From positions 1 through 64,000 of the forward strand of contig JAMYGW020000003.1 in NCBI GenBank assembly GCA_025617375.2: a stretch of 64,000 nt of DNA, in the 5' to 3' direction. Below the pieces are notes generated by a model, which had not been told where the DNA came from, searched no databases, and worked only from the letters and a program-made list of their open reading frames with translations. The DNA comes from Acarospora socialis (lineage: Eukaryota; Ascomycota; Lecanoromycetes; Acarosporales; Acarosporaceae). Position 1 is the stretch's first letter. Every line of letters starts with the position of its first letter. This document shows positions 47,388 to 59,440 of this stretch, piece after piece. The translations under genes were made by a program, and so were the position numbers.

Positions 47388-50300
47388 TCAGGGTGCCTCC
47401 TTCTTATGTACAGTGTATGGACACCCGTCCCCTATCCTGTCACGTATCAACCTCGCGTGCAAGACTTTGGCCCCAACGCTGCGCGTAACATAGCCATCTT
47501 CCTCGTTCGTGTGCACAGCTGCCTCCAGCTCAGTAACAGTAGGCTGCTCGGTACCATTGTATGCAAGCAGACAGACGAGGTGGAAGGCATGGCCACATGT
47601 GAAACCGACCAGTGTATCTATCTCTGAACAGTGTCAGCAGGGCGAAACGAATCCCTTCTAAAGATCATCGAGCGAGAGAAGGCTTACCGTTTTCGACAAA
47701 GGCCTTACCGCACCCCACGCAATGGCCAGCTTTCGGTTCTCTGACCGGTACTCCTTCCGCTTCCGCGCCCTTCTCCGGCTGCGACACTGTTGTCCGCCGG
47801 TGCCGATCGTGGGTGACGTCAAACCTGACGCCTCTCTTCTGGCCCGCACGCAGTATGTCCATCCCCATCGCCACCTCGCCTCTCAGGACTCTCGCTACGC
47901 CCTCGCTGATGCTATCCTGGATCTCGTATTCTCTGATCATCCGGCTAAGACCTTCACGCAGGCCCTCGATCTCGAGACCTTTCGGGATGCGGCGTACAAG
48001 CGCGATGGGGTTGATGGCGGTGCCGACTTCCTCGAGCAAGATGCGGATGAAAGGGGGCTTGTTCATGGAGTATTCCAGGAGCTCGTTCCAGAGTTCCGGG
48101 TCGTCTTGGGATTTGGCAAAGGAGATGGCCTGGGAGATGTCGTGGAGCTTGTCGAGGATGAGGAAGAGGGCGCGTTTGGTGTCGCCGGTTTTGGAGAGGA
48201 GGTAGACGAGCTCGGGGATGTAGTTTCGAGATTCGCTGATTGCGAGGGCTTTTTCGAGCGTGTAGGAATGGGAGGATTTGAGGAAGTCCATTAGTAGAGG
48301 TCGGTCGTACTCGGCGAAGATCTCGATGGCGGTGTCGCTGAACTCTTCTAGGAGGGATTTGCTCTCGTTGATGGTTTGGTCGGTGGATGGAAGCTGCTCG
48401 TCAGTCCCATATCCTTTCCATAACCCTCGAAGGTAGAAGTAGAGGTACGGGAGGAGACCGTCGGTTTGTCGGAGCTGAGTGATGACGGTTTGAGGATAGA
48501 TGATACCATGTTGTGATTCTTTCACGAGTAGCTCGATCGATTCGGATGTCGCATGTTCCAGTTCGCTCAGCGGTGCACTCTTAGTCTGCTCCTTGGACAC
48601 TCGCAGTAATATGAATCCAGGAATGTCATCCGAGAGTGAGTTCAGAAGGTGGTAGTCTCGGATCAGGGTCATGGCGGCATCCGCATCTTGCAGTCTGATA
48701 TAGCATTTCAAAGCCTCCCGAGGACGCCCATCATCAACGAGTAGCTTTGCTAGACAGTCCATAAGAATCCGCCAATCTCTACCTTTCTTCCCATCTTCTA
48801 CCGTGTCTTCGTGGACTTCGCCCGACTCTAATAACCCCTCGATAGCGGCCGTAACGCTTCCAATATCGAATAACTCGGAAGGCCAGGTCGAAAGGAGCTC
48901 CTGTAGTCTCAATCTGTCAAATGAAATATAGTGTCCAAGGATAACCTCATATATAACCGACGAAATCGGTGGCTGAAGTTGAGTCGTTGGGATATATGGC
49001 GTAATTTCTTCAAACTTATTGGCATTCACAAATGCCCAGACCCAGTGCTCCCAGCTAGTAGCCTTTCCTAACACTCTACCGCACACTTCGCCAGCCGTTT
49101 TCCAATCCTCTGATTGGACTAGTTGCTGCACCCAGCGCTCGCCTATGCGACGTTTCTCCTTTTCCGAAGCAGAGTTGAAACCCTGAGCGGCAGATCCGGT
49201 TGTCTGCGAGCCATCATCTGCAAAGAAATCGACAAGGCTAGCCTGCCTAGCAGGTGTGCTCGGGACGCTTTCCGAACCTCTATCAGAGGTCGTTGTAACT
49301 GCTTCAGGGTGTTCATTTATCAACTCCCAAGCCTCTTTGTACATGCCATGACTATCGAGCCACGACAAACGATCCGACAGATCTCGCTTCACAGACAAGA
49401 TGCAGTCGTAGGGGCTATGGATTAGGATTTTCATCCCGCTATCCTGACCGACGGTAGTTGGCTGTTGGACCTTTCGATTAGGAACTTGGGAGGAGCTATC
49501 ACCGCTCCCGGCTTTGGTACTAGTCTCTGCATCATTGCTGCTTCCTTGGCTTCCAATGCTGGCAGCAGAACTGAACAGTCGTGTGGGATATGTAGTTGCG
49601 TACGTCGTTGCATAGGTAGTTGCATCCCAAAGACCACCACCGATAGCCTCGAGCGCTCCTCTGGCTGATCCGGTTGTTGTTGGTTTAGGAAGGGGATATA
49701 CTACCCCCAGATGGTAATCAGTTGCTGAAAGACCTTCGAACCGACTAACATTAAGCGTGTCGGCGCTGATTTCTTCCTTAGTTCTCAGGTCGATGATCCT
49801 TAGCTCTGGCTGCAACGCGTTCTTCCGATGTTGAACTCCTTTCTTAGGCGTAGTGTCTGTTGGAGATCCTTTGCGATTATCCGCATCGTCCGGCATGATA
49901 TAAGCAAGAACAAGAAGCAAAGATGGGGTATAAAGCGATAAGCCTGATATAATACAATCGGTCCGTAACCTGATTCTTTCAGTATGCATAGATATTGTCC
50001 AGCATGTTGGATACTCACATTGAAATGACTTCTGAACGAGCAACCTTTCTTTCACCGATACCCTTTCCCACGCCGGAACCCTCAGGATGTACACTGATTA
50101 TCCATACGGTGCCTCCCCAACCCACAACTAGCTTCTCACTCTGCCTGACCTTGGAGCTCTTTCTCCCCGCATTTGGGGTCTCGCTGGCCTTTGGGCCCTT
50201 GGTTGATTCCCCATTTGACCCAAGAGACATGGTCGTCGGATCAATATCAACTTCGAGGTTGCTCTCATCAATCCACTCCACTCTAGACTTCCAAACGCCT

Positions 50301-51415
50301 GCCATTTCATCCCAACCAGGACGATTAGGTCGATCAACGTGGCTTATACGCTTCCATGCAGAGTCGTACTCTGCGCTCTCAATATGGAGGTTCGATCGCA
50401 TTATCTTTATTCCATGCTCATTAACCCATACTACAAATTTGCCCGATAGCGACCATTTGATCGTGCTGATAGCACCTTCTCCAGAGTGTAGAATCGTGTC
50501 TTTGCCAGTGTTTGAGCCTAAGCCAATCGACCCCAACCAGCCCGAAGCAGACGCTGCTGTACTCCCTGTAGTGGTTGAAGTTGAACTTGTACCGGACCGG
50601 CCCCCAACCGTGAGTATGAGTTTCCCAGCAAGGCCTCCTGAAAGATATGACCGATCATTTCTGTAGTCCGGTGAGAGCCCTACGGCTTGTACAGGCCGGG
50701 CGAAGTTTCGTAGTATCACATCTTTAGAGTCGATCAACGATGTCACACACACATTCCCGTCTATCGAGGATGTGGCTATGTGGATAGCATTAGATGCTGT
50801 GGCAGGAACAGGAGCTGGTTTTGGGCTCCGGGGCCCGGGGGAAGTCGTAGTGGAGGCCGCGAGTGATTGCGCAGGTGACCTCTGGTGTTGCGATGTGATT
50901 CTATCCAGCGCATTTGCCTTGGCGATTGGTAAAGGGGGCGGATACGGCGATATAGAAATAGCGGTTATGGAAGCTGAGTGAGCACGGTATACTCGTATCG
51001 ATTGAAGAGATGGTAAGGATAAGACATGCTATACCATGTCAGCATTTTGTCTTCTAACAGATCTCGTCGAGACGTGCGTACAGTATTGCCAGAATGGGTG
51101 CCAATGATCTAAGGTCGTTCAGCATATGCTCCACTTGCATAGTCAGAACATCCGCTGAACTGAGGGAGTTATGCCGCATACCATCTTATCTCCAGCCACC
51201 AGAAACGCACTCGTAGCATCACCGTTGCGGTAGACAGGTCCAAGGCTTTTCGTCAAGGTCATATACTTGAGCTTTGGCTCATCGTCCTCCTCTTCCTCTT
51301 CGGCCGCATCACTACCGCTGTCGGTGCTGTTTTCCGGGTCGTCATCGTCGTCGTCCTTAATGCGTTCAGCATTCGCAATCTCGTCTGGGTCCTTTCCATC
51401 AGCTTCTGAAGCCAT
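47388..51415 (-). CDS. vps41: Vacuolar protein sorting protein 41 (HOPS subunit)
   Basis: The model has five exons, 51415-51182, 51108-51082 (27 nt), 51028-50019, 49975-47688 and 47623-47388, joined in phase to 1264 aa. An acidic N-terminal tail (residues about 9-47, including runs of Asp and Glu) precedes a WD40 propeller. It includes YMTLTKSLGPVYRNGDATSA, NVCVTSLIDSKDVILRNF, STIKWSLSGKFVVWVNEHG and KLVVGWGGTVWIISVHPEG. A clathrin-heavy-chain-type alpha-solenoid follows (YTLEKALAISESRNYIPELV, DDPELWNELLEYSMNKPPFI). The end is a RING-like zinc domain split by the last intron: HCVGCGKAFVEN and GFTCGHAFHLVCLL, then GDGCPY. Vps41 tethers vesicles to the vacuole with the HOPS complex and Rab7/Ypt7. 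Confidence 0.93.
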
Positions 51416-51675
51416 GCGCGCCGGTGACAGTATGCATATGCCGAGCTTGAAGATCACAATGCCGGCTAAGGAATCTCGCTTCAAATTATGTCATCGTTAA
51501 AAACACCAGGTGAAGCTACCCCTAGCTTTGACATCTTCCGCCCTAACTACCTACCCTACTTTGGTAAATCTCGATACGGAGTATTTGATCATTTCTTTCA
51601 CTGCTACAGTCATTTGATATGCACAGAACGGGACGTTGTAGCAAGTGGTATTTGCATTCAATATAGACCTAGCCT
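51416..51675. promoter_or_regulatory. Bidirectional promoter region, vps41 / Rmd1-like gene
   Basis: Only 260 bp separate the two divergent start codons. No specific site is recognised. Confidence 0.4.
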
Positions 51676-53156
51676 ATGTTTGCGAAGATTGCCCGCCGCG
51701 GACGGAGCTGTAGTTACTCATTCTCACAACGGCTTTATAGCTCATTTGTCCAGGATTTCTTTGGCTTGAAACACACGAGCTTTGGAAAAGGTCGACAGAT
51801 TCATGGCAGTCCTGTCTTGCAAACACTTCGTCGCCGTGACTTCTTTTCATCGATTGCTGCCTTGCAGCAACAGCCACAAGTTCCGCTACGCAATGGCGAT
51901 CATGCAGAATACCAGCAGCCTCAACAGCGCAAGGGATCAAGACTCCCAGCTGGGAAGACGTCGTTACGGCGTGTGGCGGTAGAGGCACAGAGATCCAGAG
52001 ATGGAATTACTACACCAGGCAAACCTGCCTTGAATGGGCTACCAAAGGCAAAGGTCTGGCTCTCCACCCCTAGCATGAAGATCATTCGCTAATAGACATG
52101 TGGTATAAGACAGTGACTGCATATTGCGTCGCTGAACAGTTTGACCTTCCTCATGTTGTTCGCCTCCTTCATACTAAAGGCTACAAGTTGGACCCATACA
52201 GAACCGGACTGTATCCTCAGGTTGTTCACATCCAAATACCTGTCACGTCGAAGCATGCCTCAGATGCCCCAGCGGAGGAAATTCATATCGGCGAAGAAGT
52301 AGGTGATGTGTTCATATTCCCCTCGGGTACGTTGGTCGCCTGGGCTTTGCCAGAGGGAACAGTCTCTTTCCTCGCCAGTCGGACTTTGTTGCCCGCAGCG
52401 GAAAATCCACATCTCAATCAACTTGAAACGGAGCATCTCGAGTATTTGGAAGACCCCGATAGAGAGAACAGCAGCATCAGAGGCGATACAATCATCCTTG
52501 GCACCAAGATACCAGCGTCATCACCCCAGCACGTGTCTAGTTCCATCGCAGGCGAAGGCACAACCAGATCGTCCGATCGTACCTCCTATGCGCAGGAGCC
52601 CCAGCGTCAGAATGTGGATACAGTACTAGCGAAGATTGCCTTCTCCTCTGGATTGGCAAGATCCACCAAGCTCGCGGTGCTTGAGAGCTTGTTGAGTGAT
52701 TATTTTGAGTCTACGCGATCCATACCAGTCATGCTTTCACGTGGATCGCGATTACCGTTTACCAGGTCGTTCATTCTACGGAAGACTGGTCAGCTCCTCA
52801 GCGTTCGGGCACAGCTCAACCTCTACTCTGAGCTCACCGACTCCCTTCCCGATCTCTTCTGGGACAGTCGACACGAGTTAGGTCTCGAAGGTTACTACGA
52901 CCAGGTTGGGCGAGCGTTGGACGTCGGGGTACGAATAAAGGTTCTCAACGAGAAGATGGACTATGCGCAGGAGATAGCGAGTGTTTTACGCGAACGCCTA
53001 AGTGAGAAGCATGGCTTAGTACTGGAATGGACTATCATCGCTCTGATTGCGGTGGAAGTTGGCTTTGAGGTGTTGAGGCTATGGAAAGAGCGCAAGGAAC
53101 GGCTAGAGAAGGAGAATAATTCGAAGAAGGTACGGTCTCTCGGGCCCACTAGCTAA
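51676..53156 (+). CDS. Rmd1/Sif2-family (DUF155, YagE-type) mitochondrial protein
   Basis: The model has two exons, 51676-52053 and 52110-53156, with a 56-bp intron (donor GTCTGG), giving 474 aa. The junction yields LPKAK-TVTAYCVAEQFDLPH, the conserved entry to the DUF155 domain. The N-terminus (MFAKIARRGRSCSYSFSQRL) is basic and Ser-rich, like a mitochondrial targeting peptide. The domain body shows VGDVFIFPSGTLVAWALPEG, KIAFSSGLARSTKLAVLE, LLSVRAQLNLYSELTD and DLFWDSRHELGLEGYYDQVG. It closes with the one membrane helix near the C-terminus (LEWTIIALIAVEVGFEVL). Relatives include yeast Rmd1/Rmd8 and human RMND1, which sits on the mitochondrial inner membrane and supports mitochondrial translation. 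Which paralogue this is cannot be told from sequence alone. Confidence 0.88.
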
Positions 53157-54286
53157 GGGGTTGATGTGTGTACAAGTAAGGTTATCATCCACTCTGGCCG
53201 GGCAATTGCTGTTGCAATCCCACCGAATATTCAAGGCTCAACAGGATCCGGCGTCCTTCGAACGCAATTGCTGAATTTGATTCCGCGTATGATCAATGTA
53301 TCGGTACAAAGTATCAGGTCAAGTCAACGCCGCTCACTCGAAGCTCGACGACAGAAAGAATACAGCGGTAGGATAGTAGACAATACAACAGCAACAGTCC
53401 GATAACCATCGTCGCACGACCCAGCGGATCCTCGCAGTTATGCTTATTAGTCAGCATTCCACACATTTTCAAGTTCCGCTCTTGATTTTGCGAAGGTTCA
53501 AGATACCTTACTATCGATTTTTCTTTCAAACAATGTTGTATATCTACAGCGATCATTTTCACAGCACTGCTGTCGTGTTTCGGCCAATAGGATCCTTCAG
53601 TTGGAGCACAGGTCAAGCTTCTAGTCTCCAATTCGCCTGTGGCCGTTCCCGCCGCCAAGAGTCTTGGTATTGCCCCAGCGTCCCGCGGTGCTCCAACTTC
53701 AACACACCTTCAGGTGGGTACGAAGTACTGGAGTTACCGGATGCTCCAACACAGACGGTCATCACTGACAAAATGCTCCCACGCGCTGTGCGCCAAGAGC
53801 TTTAGTACTGAGTCCGGCTTTGTTTTCTCGGTTTTGTTTTTTCTCCGTGCCAGATCGAACGGCTTGGCGGTGCGAATACGCTGGAATATGCCCTTTGTCT
53901 CGATGTCTAGACTCTAGTTACCAAGACTCTCTAAGCCTACCAAGACCTGGAGGCGAGATTCCAAGACCTCGGGCATGGTCCTCGGGAGATATCATCGTTC
54001 GCATGTTCCAGCACGTCGAAGTTCTATTGGACATGTCTTCTGCGTGCTCTAGGTGGATTCGTCGGACTATCTTGGCGGGACTCTGGGAAAAGATGGCGAG
54101 TACTCTACAGTGGCAGTGTCTTCTTCCTTACATATATGGGATCTGTGGTCCATAACGTAGCTCTGCCATTCTGTCAGCTTGTATATAGCACCGGTTTCCG
54201 TCCATTGCTTCCCGTTGTTGGAAGCTTCCCATCATAATCGTTTCTCAACCAATATCACCAGGATATCACTGAGGACGCCCATCACT
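53157..54286. other. Intergenic region upstream of the phosphate transporter
   Basis: This is 1130 bp of non-coding DNA, long for this gene-dense stretch. Overlapping open frames at 53440-53917 have no domain. I find no canonical CACGTG phosphate-regulator site. CACGTC occurs at about 54014. Confidence 0.4.
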
Positions 54287-56193
54287 ATGGCGGTCTTACA
54301 TCAATTCGATTACATCTTTGCCCTTGGCATGATCTTTGCTTTCCTGGATGCCTGGAACATTGGAGCAAACGATGTCGCCAATTCATTCGCGACTTCCGTC
54401 TCGTCCCGCTCTCTCACCATGCGGCAGGCCATGATGATCGCAACAGTCTGCGAGTTCGCCGGTGCTGTACTTGTTGGGTAAGGTGGCCTGATATTTAGAT
54501 CTGTCGTTATTCGAACTGAGACTTTTCAGATCTCGCGTTGCAGATACCATCAGGAACAAAATCCTCAGTGTCAATGCTTTCCAGCTCGAACCCAGCGTTC
54601 TGATGCTAGGAATGGTATGTGCTTTGGTAGGATCCTCCACGTACTTGACACTGGCGACCAGGATCGGCCTTCCTGTCTCAACCACGTGAGTAATACGGTT
54701 GGGGGTTCCCTTACCGGACCGAAAAGATCCTTACTAATCGACCACAGGCACTGTATAGTGGGAGGTGTCATAGGAGTCGGCATCGCTGCCCTAGGCGCTG
54801 ATGGCGTCGTTTGGGGTTGGAGCGGCGTGTCTCAAGTGTTCGCGGCTTGGGTCGTCGCTCCTGGCATTGCCGGGGCATTCGGAGCGATTGTGTTCTCTAT
54901 CACAAAGTATGCCGTACTGAAGCGCAAGGATCCGTTTCGGGCAGGTCTTTTCATTATACCGGTCTATTTCGCCATCACTTCCGGTGTTCTAACCATGCTG
55001 ATTGTGTGGAAAGGCGGTAAGTCCTCCATCAGTTGACCTTGTTCGTACGTGGAAGTTAATCTTCCCCAATAGCTCCGTCACTCAAATTGGACAAATGGAC
55101 AACCGGGCAAATATTGGGCTGCATCTTTGGAGTCGCTTTCGGTGTTGCACTTATTTGCATCGTGTTCTTCCTTCCGTACCTACAGCGACGGCTCATGCGA
55201 GAAGACTGGACTCTGAAGTGGTATCACATCTTCTACGGACCACTCCTGCTGCGACGTGGCGAGGTCCCTGAAAAGCCGGCCCATGTTCAAGTGGCAGTCG
55301 TACAAGACTACTACCGCGGCCATCCGACTCGCGAGCAGCTCGAGGGGTCCGGTACGCCAAGCCATGCGGTTGACGACCTCGAGAAGAACCCCAAGTCTGT
55401 CGGTGACACTAAAGCTGTCCGCCTCTCCGACGAGAACTCTTCCACTCCATCCAGACGAAATGGACCACTCCCACGCTCGCTCGAGGAAGAGGAACACGCC
55501 ACCCTTGGTCCGTGGTATACACCGCAGAATCTCTGGCGGAAAGCGAAATACCTCTTCTTCCGTGGCGTCGATCGCGATGTCGTTTCGGAGCAAGGTGCGG
55601 CCGGAAAAAGCTCTCTGTTGACGGGCGATCTCGCCGCCATGCACGCTCGCACGCAGCACTACGACAACAAGACCGAGCACCTTTACTCGTTCCTGCAAGT
55701 CCTGACAGCCGCGACATCCTCATTCGCGCACGGCGCCAACGACGTCTCCAACGCACTGGGCCCCCTCTCCGCCATCTTCCTCATCTGGAACACGGGCAAA
55801 CTCTCGTCCAAAAGCCCCGTCCCCGTCTGGATCCTCGTCTACGGCGCCGTCGCTATCGTCATCGGCCTCTGGACCTACGGCTACAACATCATGCGCAATC
55901 TCGGGAACAGATTGACGTTGCATTCGCCGTCGCGTGGCTTCTCTATGGAGTTGGGAAGTGCGTTGACGGTGGTGATGGCGACAAGACTAGCGTTACCGAT
56001 CAGTACGACGCAATGCATCACGGGCGCGACGGTCGGGGTGGGGTTGTGTACGGGCGATGTGAAGGCGATCAATTGGAGGATGGTGGCTTGGATTTATCTT
56101 GGTTGGATCATTACGTTGCCGGTTACTGGGATCATTGCCGGCTGTCTGATGGGTATTATTATCAATGCGCCGCAATGGGGCAATGCGCTGTAG
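54287..56193 (+). CDS. pho89: Sodium/phosphate symporter, Pho89/PHO-4 type
   Basis: The model has four exons, 54287-54477, 54530-54685, 54748-55016 and 55073-56193, joined in phase to 578 aa. The family's two inverted halves are both clear. The first signature is GANDVANSF at residues 26-34, with VSTTHCIVGGVIGVG following. The second is GANDVSNALGPLSAI from residue 426, with ISTTQCITGATVGVGL. Between them lies a hydrophilic cytoplasmic loop (about residues 245-400) rich in Ser, Glu and Pro. About ten to twelve membrane helices fit the family. The protein imports phosphate with sodium across the plasma membrane, usually induced by phosphate starvation and alkaline pH. The short C-terminus ends INAPQWGNAL. 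Confidence 0.94.
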
Positions 56194-56614
56194 ACGATGA
56201 CTGTGAAGGAAGACAGACAGGGCTGGCGATCGTGGAAATATGTTGTAAGGGTTGTATAAAAGCCATGGAGGCCGCTGATATCGTCCGAGAACCTGGTAGT
56301 GACGGGGTCTCTTATTGTTGTAGATGAAATCATGATGAACATGCCATCTGATTCTGATTCACCACAGTTACTAAAGAAGTGTACTTGTAATGTTTAAAAG
56401 TGAAATGAATAGACCTAGAGAGAAAGAACTCCAATGTCATTGCTCAAGTGTATGACAAGAGATCACCCACCAGCAGTTTCTAATTGAACATTTAGCGTTG
56501 GTAACCTATGCAACACCATGACCTGGTCACCAGATCTGATTATGGCAATGTCCTCGACTCGTAGTCAAGAAAGCTATGCCGATGTATTCCAGCAGAAACA
56601 GGTGCAGAGGCGAA
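56194..56614. other. Intergenic region
   Basis: These 421 bp lie between the phosphate transporter and the MFS pseudogene, whose 3' ends face each other. No gene is recognised. Confidence 0.45.
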
Positions 56615-58460
56615 TCAAGCATCGTCCCTTGGCTTGGACGTGCGGTGCTCCACGGCCAGGGCGCCGACGATGGAGATGCAGCTCAAGACTATGGGGAGCC
56701 GCCATGACTGCACTAGGGCGTCGTTGATAACGCGCAGCATTGCCCTCTTGACATTTTCAGATAAACCTTGAGTGATGCTGGTAACGCCGGTGGTCGAGAC
56801 GGTAACCGCGTCGACGCCAGATATTCCGAGACGTTTGCAAGCTGCTAGCCAGGTTGTTGGTGGAGAGGGCTTGGGCGACGGACATTGAAGATGGAGCTGC
56901 CCATCATCTGTGCGAACATAACCATGCTAGAGCCGATGGGAATGTCTTTGAGGGCGAGTGCATTCTGTGCAACCATGAGAGGGGTCATGCTGAAGAAGCC
57001 GGACCCTATGGCAAATATGATTTGATAGCCGATCCATTTGCTCTTGCTCGTCTCTGGGGTGAAGGTGGTGAAGAGGTCCGAGCCGACGGCACCAAACACG
57101 GATCCAACGAACATGAAAGCATCAGTGTGGCCCAGCTTGGAGATTATTGCTCCGCCTCCAAGAAGCGTGATGACGCTTGTAAGTGATGACGCTTGTAATG
57201 AGCCACCGAAGACTGTACACTGCTGACATGAGTGGGCTAGCCTCTTTAATTCCTTTGAACCATCTGCAGGCCAATTGTCAGCATAGGACTGAGAGTCTAA
57301 GGGTGGCACAAGTGTATCTCACATAGGAAGGTAGTAGGTGAGCACGTAGATGGCTGCACTTGTGCAAAAGGCATAGAAGGACGTATATGAGACGTTGCGC
57401 TGGGTGGAGGTGCGGGATGAGAGCATTGCTTTCTCGCCCTGCCAGAATTCGATTACAATAAAGACCAGCCCAAGCACGCCAAATAGAACCAGCAACGCGA
57501 TGATGCGACCGTCCCCCCACGGATATCTGACTCCTCCCCACTGCAGCGCCAAGAGGATACAGACAACACACGGCACCAGGGCCGCGAGGCCGATCAGGGC
57601 GAGCGTCTGCAACATGTCGGAGAAGGAGGTAAAGGCCTCACTTTCAGGCTTCGGCAGGATGACAGAGAAAACGGAGGCGGCGTAGAGAAGAGCACCGAGG
57701 GGCAGGTTGATGTAAAAGTTCCAGCGCCACGAGATGCGTTGGGTAAGTGCTCCGCCTATCAGCGGGCCGCAGGTGGCTGCAATGGAACGGGCAATCGAGA
57801 TCAAGCCGAGCATCATGAAGCGGTTTGGGGGTGGCGCGAGGGAGGGAACAAGAGAGAGGGCCGTGACTAGAAGACCCGAGGAGCCGAAGCCGGCGATGGC
57901 ACGGCCAGCAATGAGAGCCCGAGAGTTGGGCGCGGCGCCGCAGACGGCAGAGCGGACGAGGAAGGCGAACATCGCAGCACCGTAGATCCAACGTATCGAG
58001 TAACGCGCACTCAGCTTCCCAAACAGGAATTGCGACATACAGACGGCCATCAGGTAGATAATGTCATACCATCCGACGTCCTTGAGCGAATGGAACTCAT
58101 CCGAGATGTAAGCGATGGCAGTGGCCACGATGATGCTGTCCTAGGGCGAGGTGAGCGTTAGCGGGTCAGAACAAGAACTCTAGCATCCACGAGTAACCAA
58201 GTGAAGGGAGGCCTGGGCGTTCAGGGGATACCTGACAGCGCTACCTCTCTATGCTCAAGAGGGATACTCCTTACCACCTAGCCCCTTGGCTTCGATTCGC
58301 TCCATTGCCCACCGCAAACCACCGTGTGCAGGAAGAGGCTAGACGTACCAATGTGCTGAGAAAGATGCCAAGGCATGACAGTCGCGACAGCCAGCCAGAT
58401 TTGATACCAGAGGGATACTCTGCGGCTATTAAGTGGGTCTTGCATAGAGTTCCCCTGGCT
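56615..58460 (-). pseudogene. Degraded MFS multidrug/toxin-efflux-type transporter (DHA2-like)
   Basis: A once 14-helix major facilitator pump. Exon 1 remnant ends at 58349 (EYPSGIKSGWLSRLSCLG, then IFLSTL) and splices in phase to DSIIVATAIAYISDEFHSLK at 58140. Clear family motifs are GWYDIIYLMAVCMSQFLFGK, IAGRAIAGFGSSGLLVTAL and RWNFYINLPLGAL. No ATG is in frame before exon 1. A 16-bp tandem duplication at 57167-57198 shifts the frame inside a later helix. Two further shifts follow near the family's SVAQ motif (about 56880) and near 56820. Similarity then continues (TSITQGLSENVKRAMLRVIN) to a stop at 56615. At least four lesions show the gene is dead. Its intact relatives are proton-driven drug or metabolite exporters. 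Confidence 0.82.
57167..57198. repeat. 16-bp perfect tandem duplication
   Basis: GTGATGACGCTTGTAA occurs twice head to tail at 57167-57182 and 57183-57198, inside the MFS coding remnant. Sixteen bases are not a multiple of three, so the duplication itself breaks the frame. Confidence 0.95.
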
Positions 58461-59440
58461 CCCTAGATCCTGTGCCACATATACTTTCTCAAGGGCTGTA
58501 CGGGGTCTGTTTGACAGAGCGGCGACCCCATAAGGGCAGCGTACTGATCCGGTTGGTCCGACGCCTTCCAGAGCAGTTTTAGACTCTTCCAACACTAGCT
58601 TAATCTAGGTTACGTCCAGCGGAGCAATGAAAGGAGGATCTTTCCGCCATAAGGCTCGAGTACTCTGGCTCATGAACTCATTCGTGGTCTCCACGTCCCG
58701 CGCAACTGCGAGACTGATTCCTCGACCAAAGACAATCTACCGTTGAGACCGACTTCTGAGAAGGGCATCAACCAATATCTGGGTGTACGATCGCCTTATT
58801 GTTTGCTGACATCTCTCAAATTGGCCAGAATACCTAAGCCAAGATAATAGACTCAGTCTTAGATCCAGGACTTGTTGTAGCGGAGTTAAGGTATCTTGCG
58901 AGCAGAGCACATGCTCGCCGAGCCCCATAGCATGTCCGTGACAAATGCCCACGGAAATAGCGCAAGGCGACGGCTCACATTTCCTGCTGAATCCCTGCGT
59001 CTAGGCTCCTCACACCTCTTGTAGCCCACCTAATAAGTCCCATCAATACCACATGCTTCCTCCACGATTCGTCGAGGTGCCTCAGTGAAACTGCCCCGGC
59101 AATGAATGCGAGATGTGGTCAGTGATCATGTGTGATACTCAATAAACGGCTAATTCGATTAGTCAAGGGCTGTTTGAGACCGGGCAAGTAACGCTACATT
59201 TCATGTAGGTAAGGCCTGCAGCCTATGTGTCCAAGGGCAGGGCTAAACGTGCCCTGAATGGCTCGAACTCCAGTCAAGACTTTGGAAGCCCACTTGCAAT
59301 ATAAGAACTTGATTCTGTCTATACGTGTTAGTACATAGTTTCGCTAATTAGCACCCTAAATAGCAAGACGCGCTGCGCCAGACGAGGAAAAAGCGCCGAA
59401 GCCGAAGAGCGCCGGTGCAACGAAACGCCATCACATCATA
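58461..59440. other. Intergenic region
   Basis: About 980 bp of non-coding DNA between the MFS pseudogene and the GH76 gene. No gene, RNA gene or repeat is recognised. It may contain the lost 5' part of the pump gene. Confidence 0.4.

Noticed and set aside
53440-53917. Small genes upstream of the phosphate transporter
   Set aside because: Several overlapping frames on both strands with no domain. This is more likely promoter and leader DNA.
56845-58128. Two separate intact MFS genes
   Set aside because: The segments are consecutive parts of one transporter separated by an ordinary intron and by the 16-bp duplication.
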